A DNA stretch of 64,000 nucleotides from Colocasia esculenta (lineage: Eukaryota; Streptophyta; Magnoliopsida; Alismatales; Araceae), in the NCBI GenBank assembly GCA_014218235.1, contig CM024766.1:19255346-19319345 (forward strand), read 5' to 3'. A program made the translations under genes and the position numbers. The notes under the pieces are model-generated. The model was not told the origin of the DNA. It made no database searches and was given only the letters and a program-made list of their open reading frames with translations. Positions 1-12,467 of the stretch are shown one piece after another. Position 1 is the first letter of the stretch. The number at the start of each line of letters is the position of its first letter.

Positions 1-424
1 GAATTTGCTCCCTACTACTTACTCATTGGGGTTGCTTTAGGATGGCAATAGCTCCTATGGTAGTTCTAGTCATGGTAGGATTCCTACTACAAGATTTAGA
101 AACTCCAAAACTCGGAATTAAGAGAACCTAGCCTTATAAAACCATCTTAAGACCCTCTATGACCAACCTTAGCATGCTCCTTTCATTGCTGGACATGGGA
201 ACAACTCCCAGGAGCAAGGAGGACGACCCTAGGGCTTGGAGTCATGAAGAACATCTTCCCCAAGCCACTGCATCAACCCAGGAATCTGCAGGAGTTCTTA
301 GCATTCAAAAGTAGGCATTCTTGGGTCAAGATTAAAGAAAAATAATACCATCTTGTAGAGCTTCCAGTCTAGCTTCATTTGCTTCTTATTTTACTAATTT
401 TCATGGAGTATACTTTGTGTATTA

Positions 425-1180
425 GTCGTTCTCCCTAAGTCGCGCACAGTTAGGGCTTTTCCCGTTCTTCTTATTATGCACACGATTTGAGACCGAATTA
501 GACTAAATCATCAACATAAACGTTCTTCTACTTATAGTCACGATCATCTTTCATGTTGAACATTTTGTCTAAAAGTCTTTAGTTAGAGAGTTATAAACCC
601 CGTAAGAGAGTCATGCATAATACTGTGTTTTCGGGTTTGCAGTTAGCCTTAGGTTCTTCCTGTTTTGCTTGAGATTTAAGACCGAAGTAGGTCAAGCCTC
701 CAACATAAAAGTTCTTGTATTAGTCGATATGGTCATCTTTTATGATAAAGTTTTTGCTTAAATGTCATTAGTTAGAGAGTTATAAACTTCATAATAGAGT
801 CATGCATGATACTGCGTTTTCTGGTTGCATTTAACTTTAAGTTATTCATGTTTTTCACAAGGACAAAGACCGAATTAGGTAAAACCCCAACATCAAAGTT
901 CTTCCACTGGTTGTCTTGGTCATCTTTTATGTTAAACGTTTTATCCAAATATCAGTAGATCTCATGTTACAAGCCTAACATGTAAGTCGCAACGAAGTCA
1001 TGCATGTTTAGGGCTTTTTTACGTTCTTCCTGTATTGCATGCAATTAGAGACAGATTCAAACCCAACCCACAACACAAAAGTTCTTCCAACAGATGTCCT
1101 CGACATTTTCTATGTTGCGAGTTTTGTCTAAAGGTCAGCATATAGAGAGATATAGGCGTTTCATGAATATCACCCTGTGT
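425..1180 (+). repeat. 186-bp tandem repeats inside LTR A
   Basis: Four diverged copies of a unit that contains GTTCTTCY, then TCATCTTTTATG, then a TTTTGTC/AAATGTC block and an AGAGAGTTATAA block. The GTTCTT anchors fall near 522, 711, 898 and 1081, giving periods of about 189, 187 and 183 bp. Related units, in the opposite orientation, are present in the E LTRs near 32620-33010 and 40620-41010. The function is unknown; it may be transcribed LTR leader. Confidence 0.8.
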
Positions 1181-1245
1181 CAAATCATGGTAGTCTGAAC
1201 CAAGAGCATGTCAGATCCCTGTCGGACTCAGGCACAGACCCTGTG

Positions 1246-1390
1246 AACGCGACGGCCCGATATGTCGCATTCTGAGGTCGGGTCGCGACAGTACCTCTGT
1301 CGCGTTCTGGTCGCGACAGTACCCATGTCGCCTTCTGCCTGCCTGATCTGACGACCCCGTCGCGATCCTTGCAAGACCACGTCGCGTTAT
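1246..1390. repeat. CGCG palindrome array, LTR A
   Basis: A cluster of GTCGCGAC and variants. CGCG cores start at 1284, 1301, 1312, 1361 and 1383, so the first spacings are 17 and 11 bp. TTCTGG or TTCTG spacers lie between sites. The same 11 and 17-18 bp spacing of CGCG cores recurs in LTRs G and J. Confidence 0.75.
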
Positions 1391-3388
1391 CAGTTTTGGG
1401 CCTGAAAATCAGTCTTTTGCAAGTCTTGTTGTACCACCATAATTCCCATATCATGTTGACGATCTTAACTACATAAAAACAAAGTTGTAAGTATTGATTG
1501 TATTTTAATCTAATAAAAGTCAATCACTTGATCTTTCATATCCTTGATTTCATGACACATACACACACGTTGAACCATCCAAACATGGCTTAATTTGTAT
1601 GAATATGACACATAACATATCTGGTAATTATTGTAATTAATTACCTTACTTTAACAAGTACTCGTTTACAATTCGTGCGATGTTTTAGAACACCGATCCC
1701 GACGCTCCACTGTTCTAGAATTCCTCTAGAACGTCGAGTACTTGTTTCTATAATTACACACTCTCTTGACTTGGACGAACTCTCCGTCGGATATTCCTTC
1801 CGCCGGACTAGTGAATCCTTGTGCAAGGCCTCCGTAAGTCTCCTCTGATCATGGATTCCCACATGGTCGACGAGCCGGTTGTACCCTAACACCTATGATA
1901 CACTCTAGGGATCAGTAAGATCCAAACGGCCTTAGATTGTTCTCTCGCTCTTATCTTGAATCACGCCGGACCTCTGGACCTGTGCATAACGAGGCCAGCA
2001 GAAAGATCGTGAGTTCCACCTGACTGCCAATACCTTACGCGCGTGTTGTGCAACTGTTACCATCACTCGTTACTCGACGTTTCATGTGCAATGACCATAA
2101 GGTCTCATCTATGCTATACTCGCTCGTCTACTCATATTCACGTTCACTCTACTATCCCGTCTCTCTCGTCTATTCATCTAGCACTCTCTTGTTACCCTTT
2201 GAGCTGTGTGGCTCCTATCGTTTGTGCTATTTCGTGACTGTCTAGCGCTATAATATGGGTCTTGTGACTCTACTGTATCAAATGCATACTGTGCAGGGCA
2301 CGGAGAGTGTCCGAGGGGCTCCAATCTAGTCCTGGGGGCAGAGAGCCACCCGAAAATACCTGCAGGGGCTATTGACGGTGTTCTGCATTGCATCGGTTCT
2401 GACTATACTATCTTGGCTAGACATCTAACTACTATCCTTTTAGTCTGAGGAGTTCAGACGTACTGTGATATTACTGTGCTATCACAAACTGTTATACATT
2501 AGTCTGAGGAGTTCAGACGTAATGTACTATCGTGAAACGGCTACTGTCCCAAAGTGACTATTGTCGTACTCTACCCGTGCACCGTTGTGCAACCCTACAC
2601 GCTATCTTGTTACACGCTATCTTGTTACACGCTATCTCGTTACACGCTATCTCACCATACGCTCTACTTGCTCTACTTGATACTCTCTATCTTGAGTTAC
2701 TGTGTGCTATCGCGACTTGATCACATTCAAAGTGCAATTTACTCTTTACATGACCATCTACTATCATCTCTTCTTGCTATACATGTCTCTTGCTATTCTG
2801 GACAATATCGTTACTTGCTATTATTGTTATCATTTTCTATCGTGACTTGACTTTAGTCATCGTGCTATACTTGATTCATCTGCTATTTGAACCATGTTAC
2901 TTGTGCTGTTACTTTCTCGACTTTACATGACTCTCTCTATCATTAGTTACTCTGCCATTTAATGCATTAATTATTTAAAGCCTGCTTGAGCCTGAGATTT
3001 GAGTCCTACTGGGCGTTATCGCTCACCCTGCGTTTTTGGTTATTGTGTCTCAGGTAAGTCGGACAATGACGTTACACACACCAATGGGACAGGACCCGAG
3101 TGATGAGTGACCTGGAGTCAAATGACGAAGTTACCCTAGCACCATGGAGTCTAGTAGTGATTGTTTTAGATTTCTTTTCAATGTAATGATGTCATTAAGC
3201 CTTATGTGTGGCTCTGAATTAGTGGTTGTAATAGTCTTAGTGATTTTATAATGAAATAAAGAGTTTATTCCAATTATTGTTTATTAGATGCTCTGATGTT
3301 TGCGAATGTATACGCAATTGTCGTTACCATACTCGTTGTTCGCGTCTCCCTCCGATTTATTCCGCTGCTAAATTGGAGGGGCGTGACA

Positions 3389-5216
3389 ATCCAGGTACCA
3401 TTTAGATGCTCGAAGGCTTCCCTGCAATGAAAACACTAAGCTTTAGGTACCCAAGTTCTTTTGGGTCCTGATGGGTTAGTATCATCAATTTTCCTCTTAA
3501 TTATCCATCTTTTATGTTTAGTTGGACATGTTATTTTATTATGACCTAATTTGTTGCAGTAACTACAGCAAGATATTCTACTTACCTTTTCAGTTGAAAT
3601 GTATTTAAAGTTTGACTTGTATGCAGTGTCTTGTTCGACTACAAATTTAGGTGTTGGATATATTTTAGGGTATACTATTGTTTCTTCATTATCAGGAGGA
3701 GTATAACCTAATCCATGTTTCTTTTTACCTGATCTTCTAGCTCCTTTCAGTATTAATGTTATTTTACCATTTGTAAATTTTTCTAATGTACTTGATAATT
3801 TTTCATTTTCTATTGTTAATGTGTTAATTTCCTGTTTTAACTTATTTACTATTTCTTGTTTTTCCAAACTTGCTATTTGTTAATTTTTATTTTTCAGATC
3901 CTCACATAATAAATCGTTTCTCCTTTTTAGCTCAGTAATCTGTTTTTCAAGTTGCTCATTTTCAGATTTCAAATCTGAGTTTGTGTTTTCCAAGCAAGCA
4001 TGACTTTTCTTACTGACTTTTAATAATTTACACACATCTTTGTATTTACTATAAAGTTCATTAAAGGCATCTTCTAAACTATCGGATTCAGATTCATTGC
4101 ATGAAGAAAAAGATGAGTCAGATGTTACCTTTTCCTCAATGTTAGCCATGAAGGCCAGGTTGGCCTTTTCTTCTTCTTGTTCACTTGAGCTCGACTCACT
4201 TTCAGAGTCACTGCTATTATCCCATGCTGCTGCCATGGCTTTCTTCTTGTATCTTCTGAATTTCTTGGAACTATCCTTCTTTCTGAACTCAGTTTTCTTC
4301 AGTTTCGAACATTCAGCTTTGATATGTCCGGGCTTCTTGCATTTGTAGCAGATTGGTTCATTCTTCTTTATATCTTTAACTTCAGACTTCTTGAGGTCTT
4401 TTCCTTTCTTAAAATACCTTCTTCCAGATTGATATTTCTTTTTCTTGGCTAGTATGCGTTGTAGTCTTCTGGATAGAAGTGCTTCTTCATCTTCACTGTC
4501 TTCATCACTGACATTATCATCTGAGGATTCTTCTAATGTAACTTCTTCTGCCTTGAGAGCGTTGGAGTGTTTCCTTCTACTTGATGACTCTCCTAATCTC
4601 TCCATGTTGATATCATGGGCCATTAGGGACCCAATGAGTTTCTCCAATGACATTCTCTTCAAGTCATTGGCCTCTTCTATCGCTGTTACTTTGGGAGTCC
4701 ACGAAGCTCGTAGAGATCTTAGAATTTTTCTGACCATATCTCCCATTTCATAGGTCTTTTCAAGACCAGCTAGCCCGTTAGTGATGTCTGTAAATCTGCT
4801 GTACATCTGGGTTATTGACTCTCCTGGCTACATCTGGAATCTTTCGTACTGTGTTACCAGAATATCTATTCTGGTTTCTTTCAACTTGTTAGTACCTTCA
4901 TACGTGATCCTCAACTCTCACACATCTCCATTGTAGATTTGCAGGAAGATATACGGTTGAACTCTTTCTTGCTAAGAGCGCAACACAATATGCTTTTGGC
5001 CTTGCAGTTGAGAGAGATTTTTTTCTTATCATCTTCTGTCCATTTGTCTTTCTCGTTAGTGACCAGAAGATCTCCTTCTTCTACAATGGACCAGATCTGA
5101 TAATCGAGCCCTTGAAGGAAAAACTCCATTCTTGTTTTCCAGTAAGTATAGTCTTCACCATCGAACAATGGTGGCCTATTGACTGATTGACCTTCGAAGT
5201 GACCTTGGGCTGCCAT
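3389..5216 (-). pseudogene. gag: Copia-1 gag (UBN2-type), broken and truncated
   Basis: Capsid-like Gag of a Ty1/copia element of Sirevirus-like type. The start at 5216 opens with MAAQGHFEGQSVNRPPLFDG and the YTYWKTRMEFFL block typical of copia gag. A frameshift or stop separates 5216-4911 from 4806-3880, and another separates that from 3867-3436. A zinc knuckle CYKCKKPGHIKAEC (CX2CX4HX4C) lies near 4320-4362, followed by acidic Ser/Glu-rich and coiled-coil-like stretches. A second cysteine motif (CSYCNKLGHNKITC) precedes the GPKRTWVPK segment that normally leads into protease. Just beyond, at 3388, the sequence is cut by LTR A, so protease, integrase and RT are off-window to the left. Dead copy. 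Confidence 0.88.
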
Positions 5217-5264
5217 TTGATCTTTTCTCTTCAGATCGTTGGATCTACTTTATCGAAGAAACTA

Positions 5265-5276
5265 GCTCTGATACCA
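5265..5276 (-). other. Primer-binding site of copia-1
   Basis: The minus strand reads TGGTATCAGAGC, complementary to the 3' end of plant initiator methionine tRNA. It is two bases from the LTR end at 5279, so it fixes the 5' LTR boundary and the minus orientation of the element. It is not a tRNA gene. Confidence 0.93.
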
Positions 5277-5278
5277 CT

Positions 5279-7216
5279 TGTTGCCCAGCTAGCAAGCCCA
5301 GAGGGAGGGGGGTGAATGGGATTCTTTAAAATTCGATTATCTAAACCTGCCAACAAAAATGATCAACACAAGAGACTACGATCGATTGTTAGTGTTAGTA
5401 GTATAGAAGATAACAAGCATACAGAAGCAAGCACACTGCACAAAGATTTTTATCCTGGTTCGGACCTCCTCTCCACAGGAGTCCTACGTCTAGTCCCTGA
5501 GCAACAACTCAGGATTCCACTACCCAAGGGTACAGTCCCCCTCAAGGACACTTACACATCCAGCCACAGCTGGCCTTCTCTTCTTAAACAGAAGAGGTAC
5601 AATACACCCTGAACCTCAGATCTTCCTTCTATTCGAAGGGAACGCAACCACCTGTCAACTACAGGTCCTCTCTTCAACCTAGAAGAGGAACAACACAATA
5701 AAGTGTTGAAGAGAAGGACAAGCCCCTAGACCAAGCTAATAGAACAGTGCTTGATCTGAAGCAAGAACTGAGAGAAGAAGATTTACAAAGAGGAACTCTC
5801 TCAGTACACAAACGCTCTCTCAAGGATTTACACTAGACACAAAGAGCTAAGAGCTTGAGCGATGGAATGAGGTTTGGCTCTTTTCTGGTGCTCGACAAAT
5901 TCTCTAATGAAGGCTCTAAAAGAATTACTTTCGTATATTCTTCGTTGTATCTTTTGGAGTCTTCAGTTCTTCAATACATATTGTCCTTTGAAAAGTAGTC
6001 GTTGAAGTATCCATTGTCTCTAAGCTCTGGTATACGTTAGACTGCATGGTATTGTAGACTTCCCAATCAATGGTCCTTTACATTCCATGCATGCAAACTG
6101 AAGATCCTTCTAGATATCATTTATCTTTCATTTTGTTCAACTTGTGCTGTCAGAGACCTGCACACAATAAATACTGAATGATAGACAGCTATGCTGTCTC
6201 TATTTGTCAGTCAACGTTAGAACAAATATACATCAAAATAGTAATACCATTCTGCTTTCTCAAAAAGATGTTTCCAATATAAGCATAGGAATAGAAGATA
6301 TATGAGCATGCATTGTGCAGTGAAATGTTCAGTCATAATAAATGCATGGATATTAGAGAAAAGTGAGGGAAGATTTTGACTTTCAAAAACATTTGAAATA
6401 TGTTTAAATAACAAGTCGTTGCAATGAAATCGTTATGAGTATGACTTATGAAACCGTTGAGTGAATGAGTCATTATTTGAAGGTGATAGATCGTTACACA
6501 TGAGTAAGTAAATCGATGTGAACATAAATAGTTATACAGTCATAACCAAATCATTGTAGAGACAAATCATTATGAGAATATAAGCAAACCATTATGAACA
6601 AGTCATTATAACCAAATCGTTATAAACAAGTCGATGTGAATGAATCGACATAAACAAATTTATGTGAACGAATCGTTATGACCAAATCATTATAAGTAAA
6701 TCGATGTGAACGAATAGTTATGACCAAACTGAGTCGTTATGTAACATATCGAGTCGTTACGACGATCGAGTTGTTGTGTAACTTATTGAATCGTTACGAC
6801 GATCAAGTCGTTGTGTAACTTATCAAGTCGTTACGATGATCAAGTCGTTGTGTAACTTATCGAATCGTTACAACGACCAAGTCGTTGTGAGTGCAAATCG
6901 TTATACTCACTTAACAAGTCGTTGTGAGTGCAAATCGTTGTACTTACTTAACAAGTCGTTGTGAGTGCAAATCGTTGTACTTACTTAACAAGTCGATGTG
7001 AGTGCAAATCGTTATAAGCACGAAATCGATATGGCACTTATGAAATCGTTATGTAATGCAGTAACTTATGAAATCATTATGCTATGCAGTCGTTAATATA
7101 ACTTATGAAATCGTTATGCTATGATGGAAATCATTATGCTTTCAAAGCGAGTCGATGTGTACTTAGTCAAAATTCATGCTTTGAACTTTAAATACTTCAA
7201 TGTAAGAAATACTTAC
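5279..7216 (-). mobile_element. 5' LTR of copia-1
   Basis: Begins on the plus strand with TGTTGCCC next to the primer site. Its first 400 bp share their layout (a GGTTCGGA block, then paired short direct repeats) with the Sirevirus LTRs at 44692 and 59367. The outer end is uncertain; I place it at TTACA near 7216, where sequence resembling the untranslated leader of chromovirus B begins. The distal 760 bp is a degenerate TCGTT repeat array. The element appears inserted into the leader of B, with the other half of B off-window to the left. Confidence 0.7.
6405..7165. repeat. TCGTT repeat array in the copia-1 LTR
   Basis: More than 40 copies of a short motif, mostly GTCGTTGTG or ATCGTTAT with GATGTG variants. 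In the better-preserved part (about 6730-7000) the motif alternates at 16-17 and 20-21 bp, making a 37-bp repeat. Flanks decay into looser copies. The position near the LTR start matches the palindrome array in the other Sirevirus-like LTRs. Confidence 0.85.
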
Positions 7217-7402
7217 ATAGTTGCTTTATTTCGCCTGATTTACTTCTTGTGCCTAAGCTTCATGAAACTTGTTAGATAACACTTAATTGAAGTTTTGTTA
7301 ATCACTAAAATAGATATATAATTCATGAAATTATATGGGGATGAGCTGATCATCATTAATGTATGTATTATTGGATGTCTCAAATAACCTCTCAACCTAA
7401 TC
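7217..7402 (+). other. Leader remnant of chromovirus B
   Basis: Non-coding sequence just before the B gag ATG. Its last part, rich in CTCA/ACCT, resembles the end of the E leader. No primer-binding site remains, as expected if copia-1 cut the leader and the rest of B lies outside the window. Confidence 0.5.
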
Positions 7403-8340
7403 ATGGACGGAGGTGATGCTAAATGGAAGAAAATGGAAAGCTCGATGCATGATTTGACTCGAGTAATAAGAACGGTAGCCAAAAGCAACAACCATAATGG
7501 AACGAGTCTGTTTAAGGACTTCCGAAGTTTGGACCCTCTGAGATTTGCAGGAAGTACGGATCTGGATGAGGCTGAGAACTGGTTGAAGGATATGGAAAGA
7601 ATCTTTAAAGTGATCAAATGTACAGAAGAGGAAAAGATTCGTTTGGAAACATTTCAGTTAGATCCTGATGCCTGAGCATGGTGGGAAACAGTGGAATCCA
7701 CCTTAGAGAACCCAAACCAAGTTGATTGGGAGGAGTTTGTGGAACTATTTAATGATCAGTATTTCTCCGAGGTAGTTCAGGAGAGAAAAGCCAATGAGTT
7801 TGTTAGCTTGAAGCAACTCAGGATATTGGTGTCAGAATATGAGGCACAATTTGCCCGATTGTCAAAGTATGCTCCATACCTTATAGCCACAGAGAAACTG
7901 AAAGCCAAGAGGTTTATGAATGGATTGCGTCCCAGTTTCATTATGCCGCTAACACCTCACCTGATTACTACATACTCAGAAATGGTTAAGAGAGTTTTAG
8001 CATTGAAAGCTGCTAATGATACCGTAGAGAAGATTAGAGGAAGGTCTGGGGAAGGATCTTCGGATCGTAAGAGGAAGTTTAAGTCGGGGAATGCCCCGAA
8101 AGCTCAGCAAACCAACAAGAATGTAGGGAAAGCTCTAGTTGGAGGCAAAGATGTGTGTAAGCATTGCCATCTCAGTGGGCATAAGATGAAGAATTGTTGG
8201 CGTAGGTTGGGTGCCTATCTCCGATGTGGGAGTACTCAACACCGAATTCTGAATTGTCCGATGATCAAGAATGTATCAACAAATCAGAACCCCCGAGCGA
8301 AGCAAGGAAGGTTGCAAGCTATTTAGGAAGTGGAACCTGA
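7403..8340 (+). pseudogene. gag: Chromovirus B gag, with stops
   Basis: Gypsy Gag whose sequence is colinear with the intact Gag of element E. It has the ENWLKDMERIF and EEFVELFNDQYF blocks of the retrotransposon gag domain, then a basic region, then two zinc knuckles near 8156-8260: CKHCHLSGHKMKNC and CLRCGSTQHRILNC; the second knuckle reads LRCG with its first cysteine replaced by tyrosine-leucine context. A TGA at 7674-7676 replaces an Arg codon (DARAWW in E), consistent with CGA to TGA mutation. A stop at 8324-8326 separates it from the protease. The start is set by colinearity with the E gag start. Confidence 0.88.
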
Positions 8341-10560
8341 AACTCCGCAGGAAGGCGGACTGATAGAAGGTACACTACTAGTAAACTCAAAACCCGCATA
8401 TGTACTATTTGATTGAGGAGCTATGCATTCTTTTATTAGTTATGAGTTTGCTAGATCTTTGGAAGTGCAATCAGTTTTATTACCTACACAGCTAGAGGTT
8501 GCAACTCCTTTGAGTGAAGGTAAAAACTTAAAGAATATTACCCTACTAGCCAAATTTTAGTCAAAGGACATAATTTACCAGGAGATTTGATATGCCTTGA
8601 GATGTGGGATTATGATGTAATCCTTGGGGTTGATTGACTATCTAAACATCATGCAAATTTAGATTGCCAATTAAGACAAGTAACATTTCTAGGAAAGGAG
8701 GTTTATTCTATGACTCTTGATAAACCTCGTACAAGAAAAATACCCATAATTTCAGTAGTCAAAGCATGTAAATTGGTACAAAAAGGTTGTCAAGGGTATT
8801 TGGCTTCTATGACTTTGATAAACCAGAACACTACTGGATTGAAAGATATTCCAGTGGTAAGGGAATTTCTTGATGTTTTTCTAGAAGAGTTACCTGGTTT
8901 GCCACCTAGTAGAGAGGTGAATTTCTCAATTGAATTGGTACCAGGAGCTACACCAATCTCAAGAACACCCTACAGAATGTCAATGGAAGAGTTGAAAGAG
9001 TTAAAAAGACAGCTGATGGAATTGATAGAGAAGGGATTCATTAGACCCAGTACCTCACCTTGGGGTGCTCCAGTATTATTTGTTAAAAAGAAGGATGGAA
9101 CTATGAGGCTATGCATAGATTACAGGAAATTGAATCAATTAACCATTAAGAACAAATATCCACTTCCGAGAATTGATGATTTATTTGATCAATTATCTGG
9201 AGCTCAGTGCTTCTCCAAGATTGATCTAAGATCTGGTTATCATCAACTAAGAATTCAAGAGTAGGATATTCATAAAATGGCTTTTCGAACGAGGTATGGA
9301 CACTACGAACTTGTGGTTATGCCGTTTGGATTAACTAATGCACCTGCTGCATTTATGCGTTTGATGAATGATGTGTTCAGATCTTATCTGGATCAATTTG
9401 TGGTAGTATTTATTGATGACATATTGATCTATTCCAAGAGTATAGAAGAACATGAAGCACATTTACGGATTACTTTGCAAGTGTTACGAGATCATAAACT
9501 ATATGAAAAGTCTAGTAAATGTGAGTTTTGGTTGAAGCAAGTGATGTTCTTAGGACATATTATCTCTAAAGAAGGACTATCAGTAGATTCTTCAAAGATT
9601 GAAACTATATAGAAATGGGAACAACCTAAGAACCTCACTGAGATAAGAAGTTTTCTGGGTATGGCCAGTTATTACCAGTGATTTGTCAAAGATTTTTCTA
9701 GAATTACTTCGCCTCTCACACAATTGACTAGGAAAGGAACTGCATTTGAGTGGAGTGAGAGTTGTGAACAAGCATTTCAATTGTTGAAGGAATGTTTATC
9801 GTCTACACCAATTTTAGCATTACCGGTGGAAGGGAAAACATTTGAAGTTTATACTGATGCTTCAAACATTGGACTGGGATGTGTCTTGATGCAAGAAAGA
9901 AGAGTCATTGCTTATGCAGCTAGACAATTAAAGACTCATGAGAAAAATTACCCAGTGCATGATTTAGAATTGGCCGCGGTAATTTTTGCTCTTAAACTTT
10001 GGAGACACTACTTGTATGATAATCAGTTCATAGTATACTCCGACCATAGGAGTCTAAAGTATTTATTCTCACAAAAAGAATTGAACATGAGGCAAAGAAG
10101 ATGGATGGAGTATATCAAAGATTATGATTTTAAAATTGAATACCATCCAGGAAAAAGTAATACTGTGGCTGATGCTCTCAGTAGAAATCCTATAGCCAAG
10201 GTATTTCAACTGCAAGTCAGGGAATGGAAGTTGTTGGAAGAATTTTCCACATTGAATTTGAGGGCTGAACCACAAGACGAAAGGATTGTAATTGATAACT
10301 TGACAGTACAGTCGAATTTGTTGAAACAAATTGGGGAACAACAAGACAATGATCCTATATTGATAGAAATCAGAGAAAAATTGGCTTCCAGACCTGATTT
10401 TAATGAAGATATTCATGGGAATCTTCGATTCCAAAACAGGTTGTGTGTGCCGGATAATTCGAAAATCAAGAAGCAAATATTAGAAGAAGCTCATCGGTCA
10501 TATTACACTATTCACCCAGGAGCTGTCAAGATGTATCAGGACTTAAAGAAACATTTCTAG
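8341..10560 (+). pseudogene. pol: Chromovirus B protease, RT and RNase H, with stops
   Basis: Continuation of the B polyprotein. The protease region (8390-8660) is damaged: the active-site DTGA of E is here D-stop-GA, and more stops follow. RT runs from about 8870 to 9620 with [17 protein letters not shown], the catalytic [10 protein letters not shown] box near 9408-9437, and a stop where E has Glu at 9262-9264. Further stops lie near 9610 and 9680. RNase H runs from about 9840 to 10190, with [19 protein letters not shown] and the DALSRN end. Most breaks are single-base stops in one continuous frame rather than indels, so this copy decayed mainly by point mutation. Confidence 0.9.
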
Positions 10561-11750
10561 TGGTGTAACATGAAGAAAGATATTGTGGATTTCATAGCTA
10601 AATGTTTAACATGTCAGAAAGTCAAGGCCGAACACCAGAAACATACAGGAAAGTTAAAACCCCTTGAGATACTGGATTGGAAATGGGATAGTGTCGGTAT
10701 GGATTTTATTGTGGGGTTACCCAGAACACGTAGTGGATACGATGCAGTATGGGTAATCATTGATCGACTTACAAAGTCAGCTCACTTCTTGGCCGTTAAA
10801 ACAAGATGATCTGTCAATATTTTAGCAGCTCTATACATGAAAGAGATTGTTCGGTTGCATGGAATCCCAAAGGATATTGTTTCTAACAGGGATGCAAGGT
10901 TCACTTCACATTTCTGGGAAGAACTACAAGATGTGTTGGGAACTAAATTGAAATTTAGTACTGCTTTTTATCCTCAAACTGATGGGCAAACAGAATGAGT
11001 AAATCAAATTATTGAGGATATGTGTCGTGCTTGTGTCTTAGAATTTGGAAGTGACTGGAATAACCACTTAGCAATCATGGAATTTACTTATAATAATAGC
11101 TACCAGTCTACTATTCAAATGGCACCGTTTGAAGCTTTATATGGTCGACAGTGCAAATCACCATTATGTTGGGTAGAGTTGAAAGAATCACATATCCTTA
11201 GACCTGAAATGATTCAAGAAAGAACATAAATTATTAAGTTGGTGCAAGATCAAATGAAAGCTGCTCAAGACTGACAGAAAAGTTATGATGATCGACGAAG
11301 AAGGGAGCTGGAATTTTAACAAGGTGAACACGTGTTCCTTAAAGTATCTCCCCGACGTGGAATTAAGAGATTTGGTATTAAAGGAAAATTGAGTCCAAGA
11401 TATATTGAACCATTTGAAATATTGAAGAGAGTTGGGGAAATGACTTACCAACTGGCACTTCCACCACAGTTATCTAATATACATGACATTTTTCATGTGT
11501 CAATGTTGAGGAAGTATGTTTACGATCTAGATCACATTATTGAATATCAAGATCTAGAGGTACAAGAAAATTTGGCATATGAAGAAAGACCTGTACAGAT
11601 CCTTGACCGGAAGATTATGCAACTTCGGAACATGGAAGTTCCATTAGTAAAGATTCAATGGAATAAGTGAGGACAAGAAGAAGCAAGTGGGAGATGGAAG
11701 ATGCCATCAGAATCAAATATCCGGAATTGTTTACAGGTCAGTAATCACAC
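10561..11750 (+). pseudogene. pol: Chromovirus B integrase and chromodomain, with stops
   Basis: The integrase zinc domain starts just upstream ([15 protein letters not shown]) and ends in CLTCQKVKAEH near 10610-10632. Core domain: GMDFIVGLP with the first Asp, then the SNRDARFTSHFW block, then TDGQTE before a stop near 10997 where E has Arg. A module equivalent to GPY/F reads YIEPFEILKRVGE near 11400. The C-terminal chromodomain (about 11640-11745) carries a stop and a frameshift, but the RWKM.. and KYPELF pieces remain in shifted frames. Stops are mostly TGA and TAG single-base changes. The type II chromodomain points to the Tekay/Del clade. Confidence 0.87.
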
Positions 11751-11783
11751 TCTTATGTTATTAAATTTGGAGGACCAAATTTC

Positions 11784-11800
11784 TTTTAGTGGGGGAGAGT
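11784..11800 (+). other. Polypurine tract of chromovirus B
   Basis: TTTTAGTGGGGGAGAGT lies directly before TGTAACGCCCC. It primes plus-strand DNA synthesis and marks the start of the 3' LTR. Confidence 0.93.
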
Positions 11801-12457
11801 TGTAACGCCCCAAAAACTTATTTGTTAGTAAAATATGAATAATGTGGTTATTAAACATAACTATTATCATGAGAGGTAAATAATTGAAATTTGAGATTAA
11901 TTGGTGTTAATAAACGTTACCCTAAGTGTCGTACTCTGAGGTGCGCGCTCCGACAGGGCGACACCAGAATTTTGTAACAAAAATAGAATCCGAAAACACC
12001 ATAATTTCCAGAAAAATGTGGTGATATCATAAATGTAAATATCCGGATTTGTTGACGTACGTATTTCGAGATTAAGCCGACGCAACTATTTTCTAGGCAT
12101 TTTTCATTGGGTGAATTCTAAAAATTAAACTAAAATCACCATAATTTGTAAAATCTTTTCATTAGCCTATGGTTTAAATTTTAATGTAAATGGACATCAT
12201 TTGAGTATATAAACATGAGGACGTTTGGGTCAGCTAATTTATTGGCCATTTACGATGGATATTTTTAGAATTAAGGAATCGCCTACATGTGAGGAGCTGG
12301 AAAAGCTACCTCACTGAGGTAGGAGACGTACACGTTAACCTCTTAGGTGTAAGCTTTGAGTTGTGCATGGTAATCGTGTCAATAGTAAAAACCAAGTGGT
12401 TTTTACTGCGACACCGTGATGGCCGACGTGCCATCGTGTATGGGGAAGCCTGCTGGG

Positions 12458-12467
12458 TTATAAAAAC
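12458..12467 (+). promoter_or_regulatory. TATA box of LTR B
   Basis: TTATAAAAAC about 658 bp into the LTR, in a GC-richer context, is the best core promoter candidate in this LTR. Inferred from sequence only. Confidence 0.6.

Larger units (their letters stand above)
1..3388 (+). mobile_element. LTR A: partial chromovirus LTR (solo or 3' LTR)
   Basis: Non-coding long terminal repeat whose left end lies outside the window. It ends in GGCGTGACA at 3388, the same kind of terminus as the chromovirus LTRs of elements B and E. Directly after it comes the broken gag-pol junction of a minus-strand copia element, so A was inserted into that element. The order of landmarks matches the E LTR: tandem repeats of about 186 bp, a CpG palindrome cluster, a GTGTCC/CTAG block near 2310-2350, and a TCCTACTGGGC motif near 3002-3012. 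The short ORFs inside it are not conserved and are treated as chance. Whether this is a solo LTR or the 3' LTR of a whole element cannot be told here. Confidence 0.8.

Noticed and set aside
6405..7165. CRISPR-like array
   Set aside because: Units are degenerate and contiguous without unique spacers, in a plant retrotransposon LTR.
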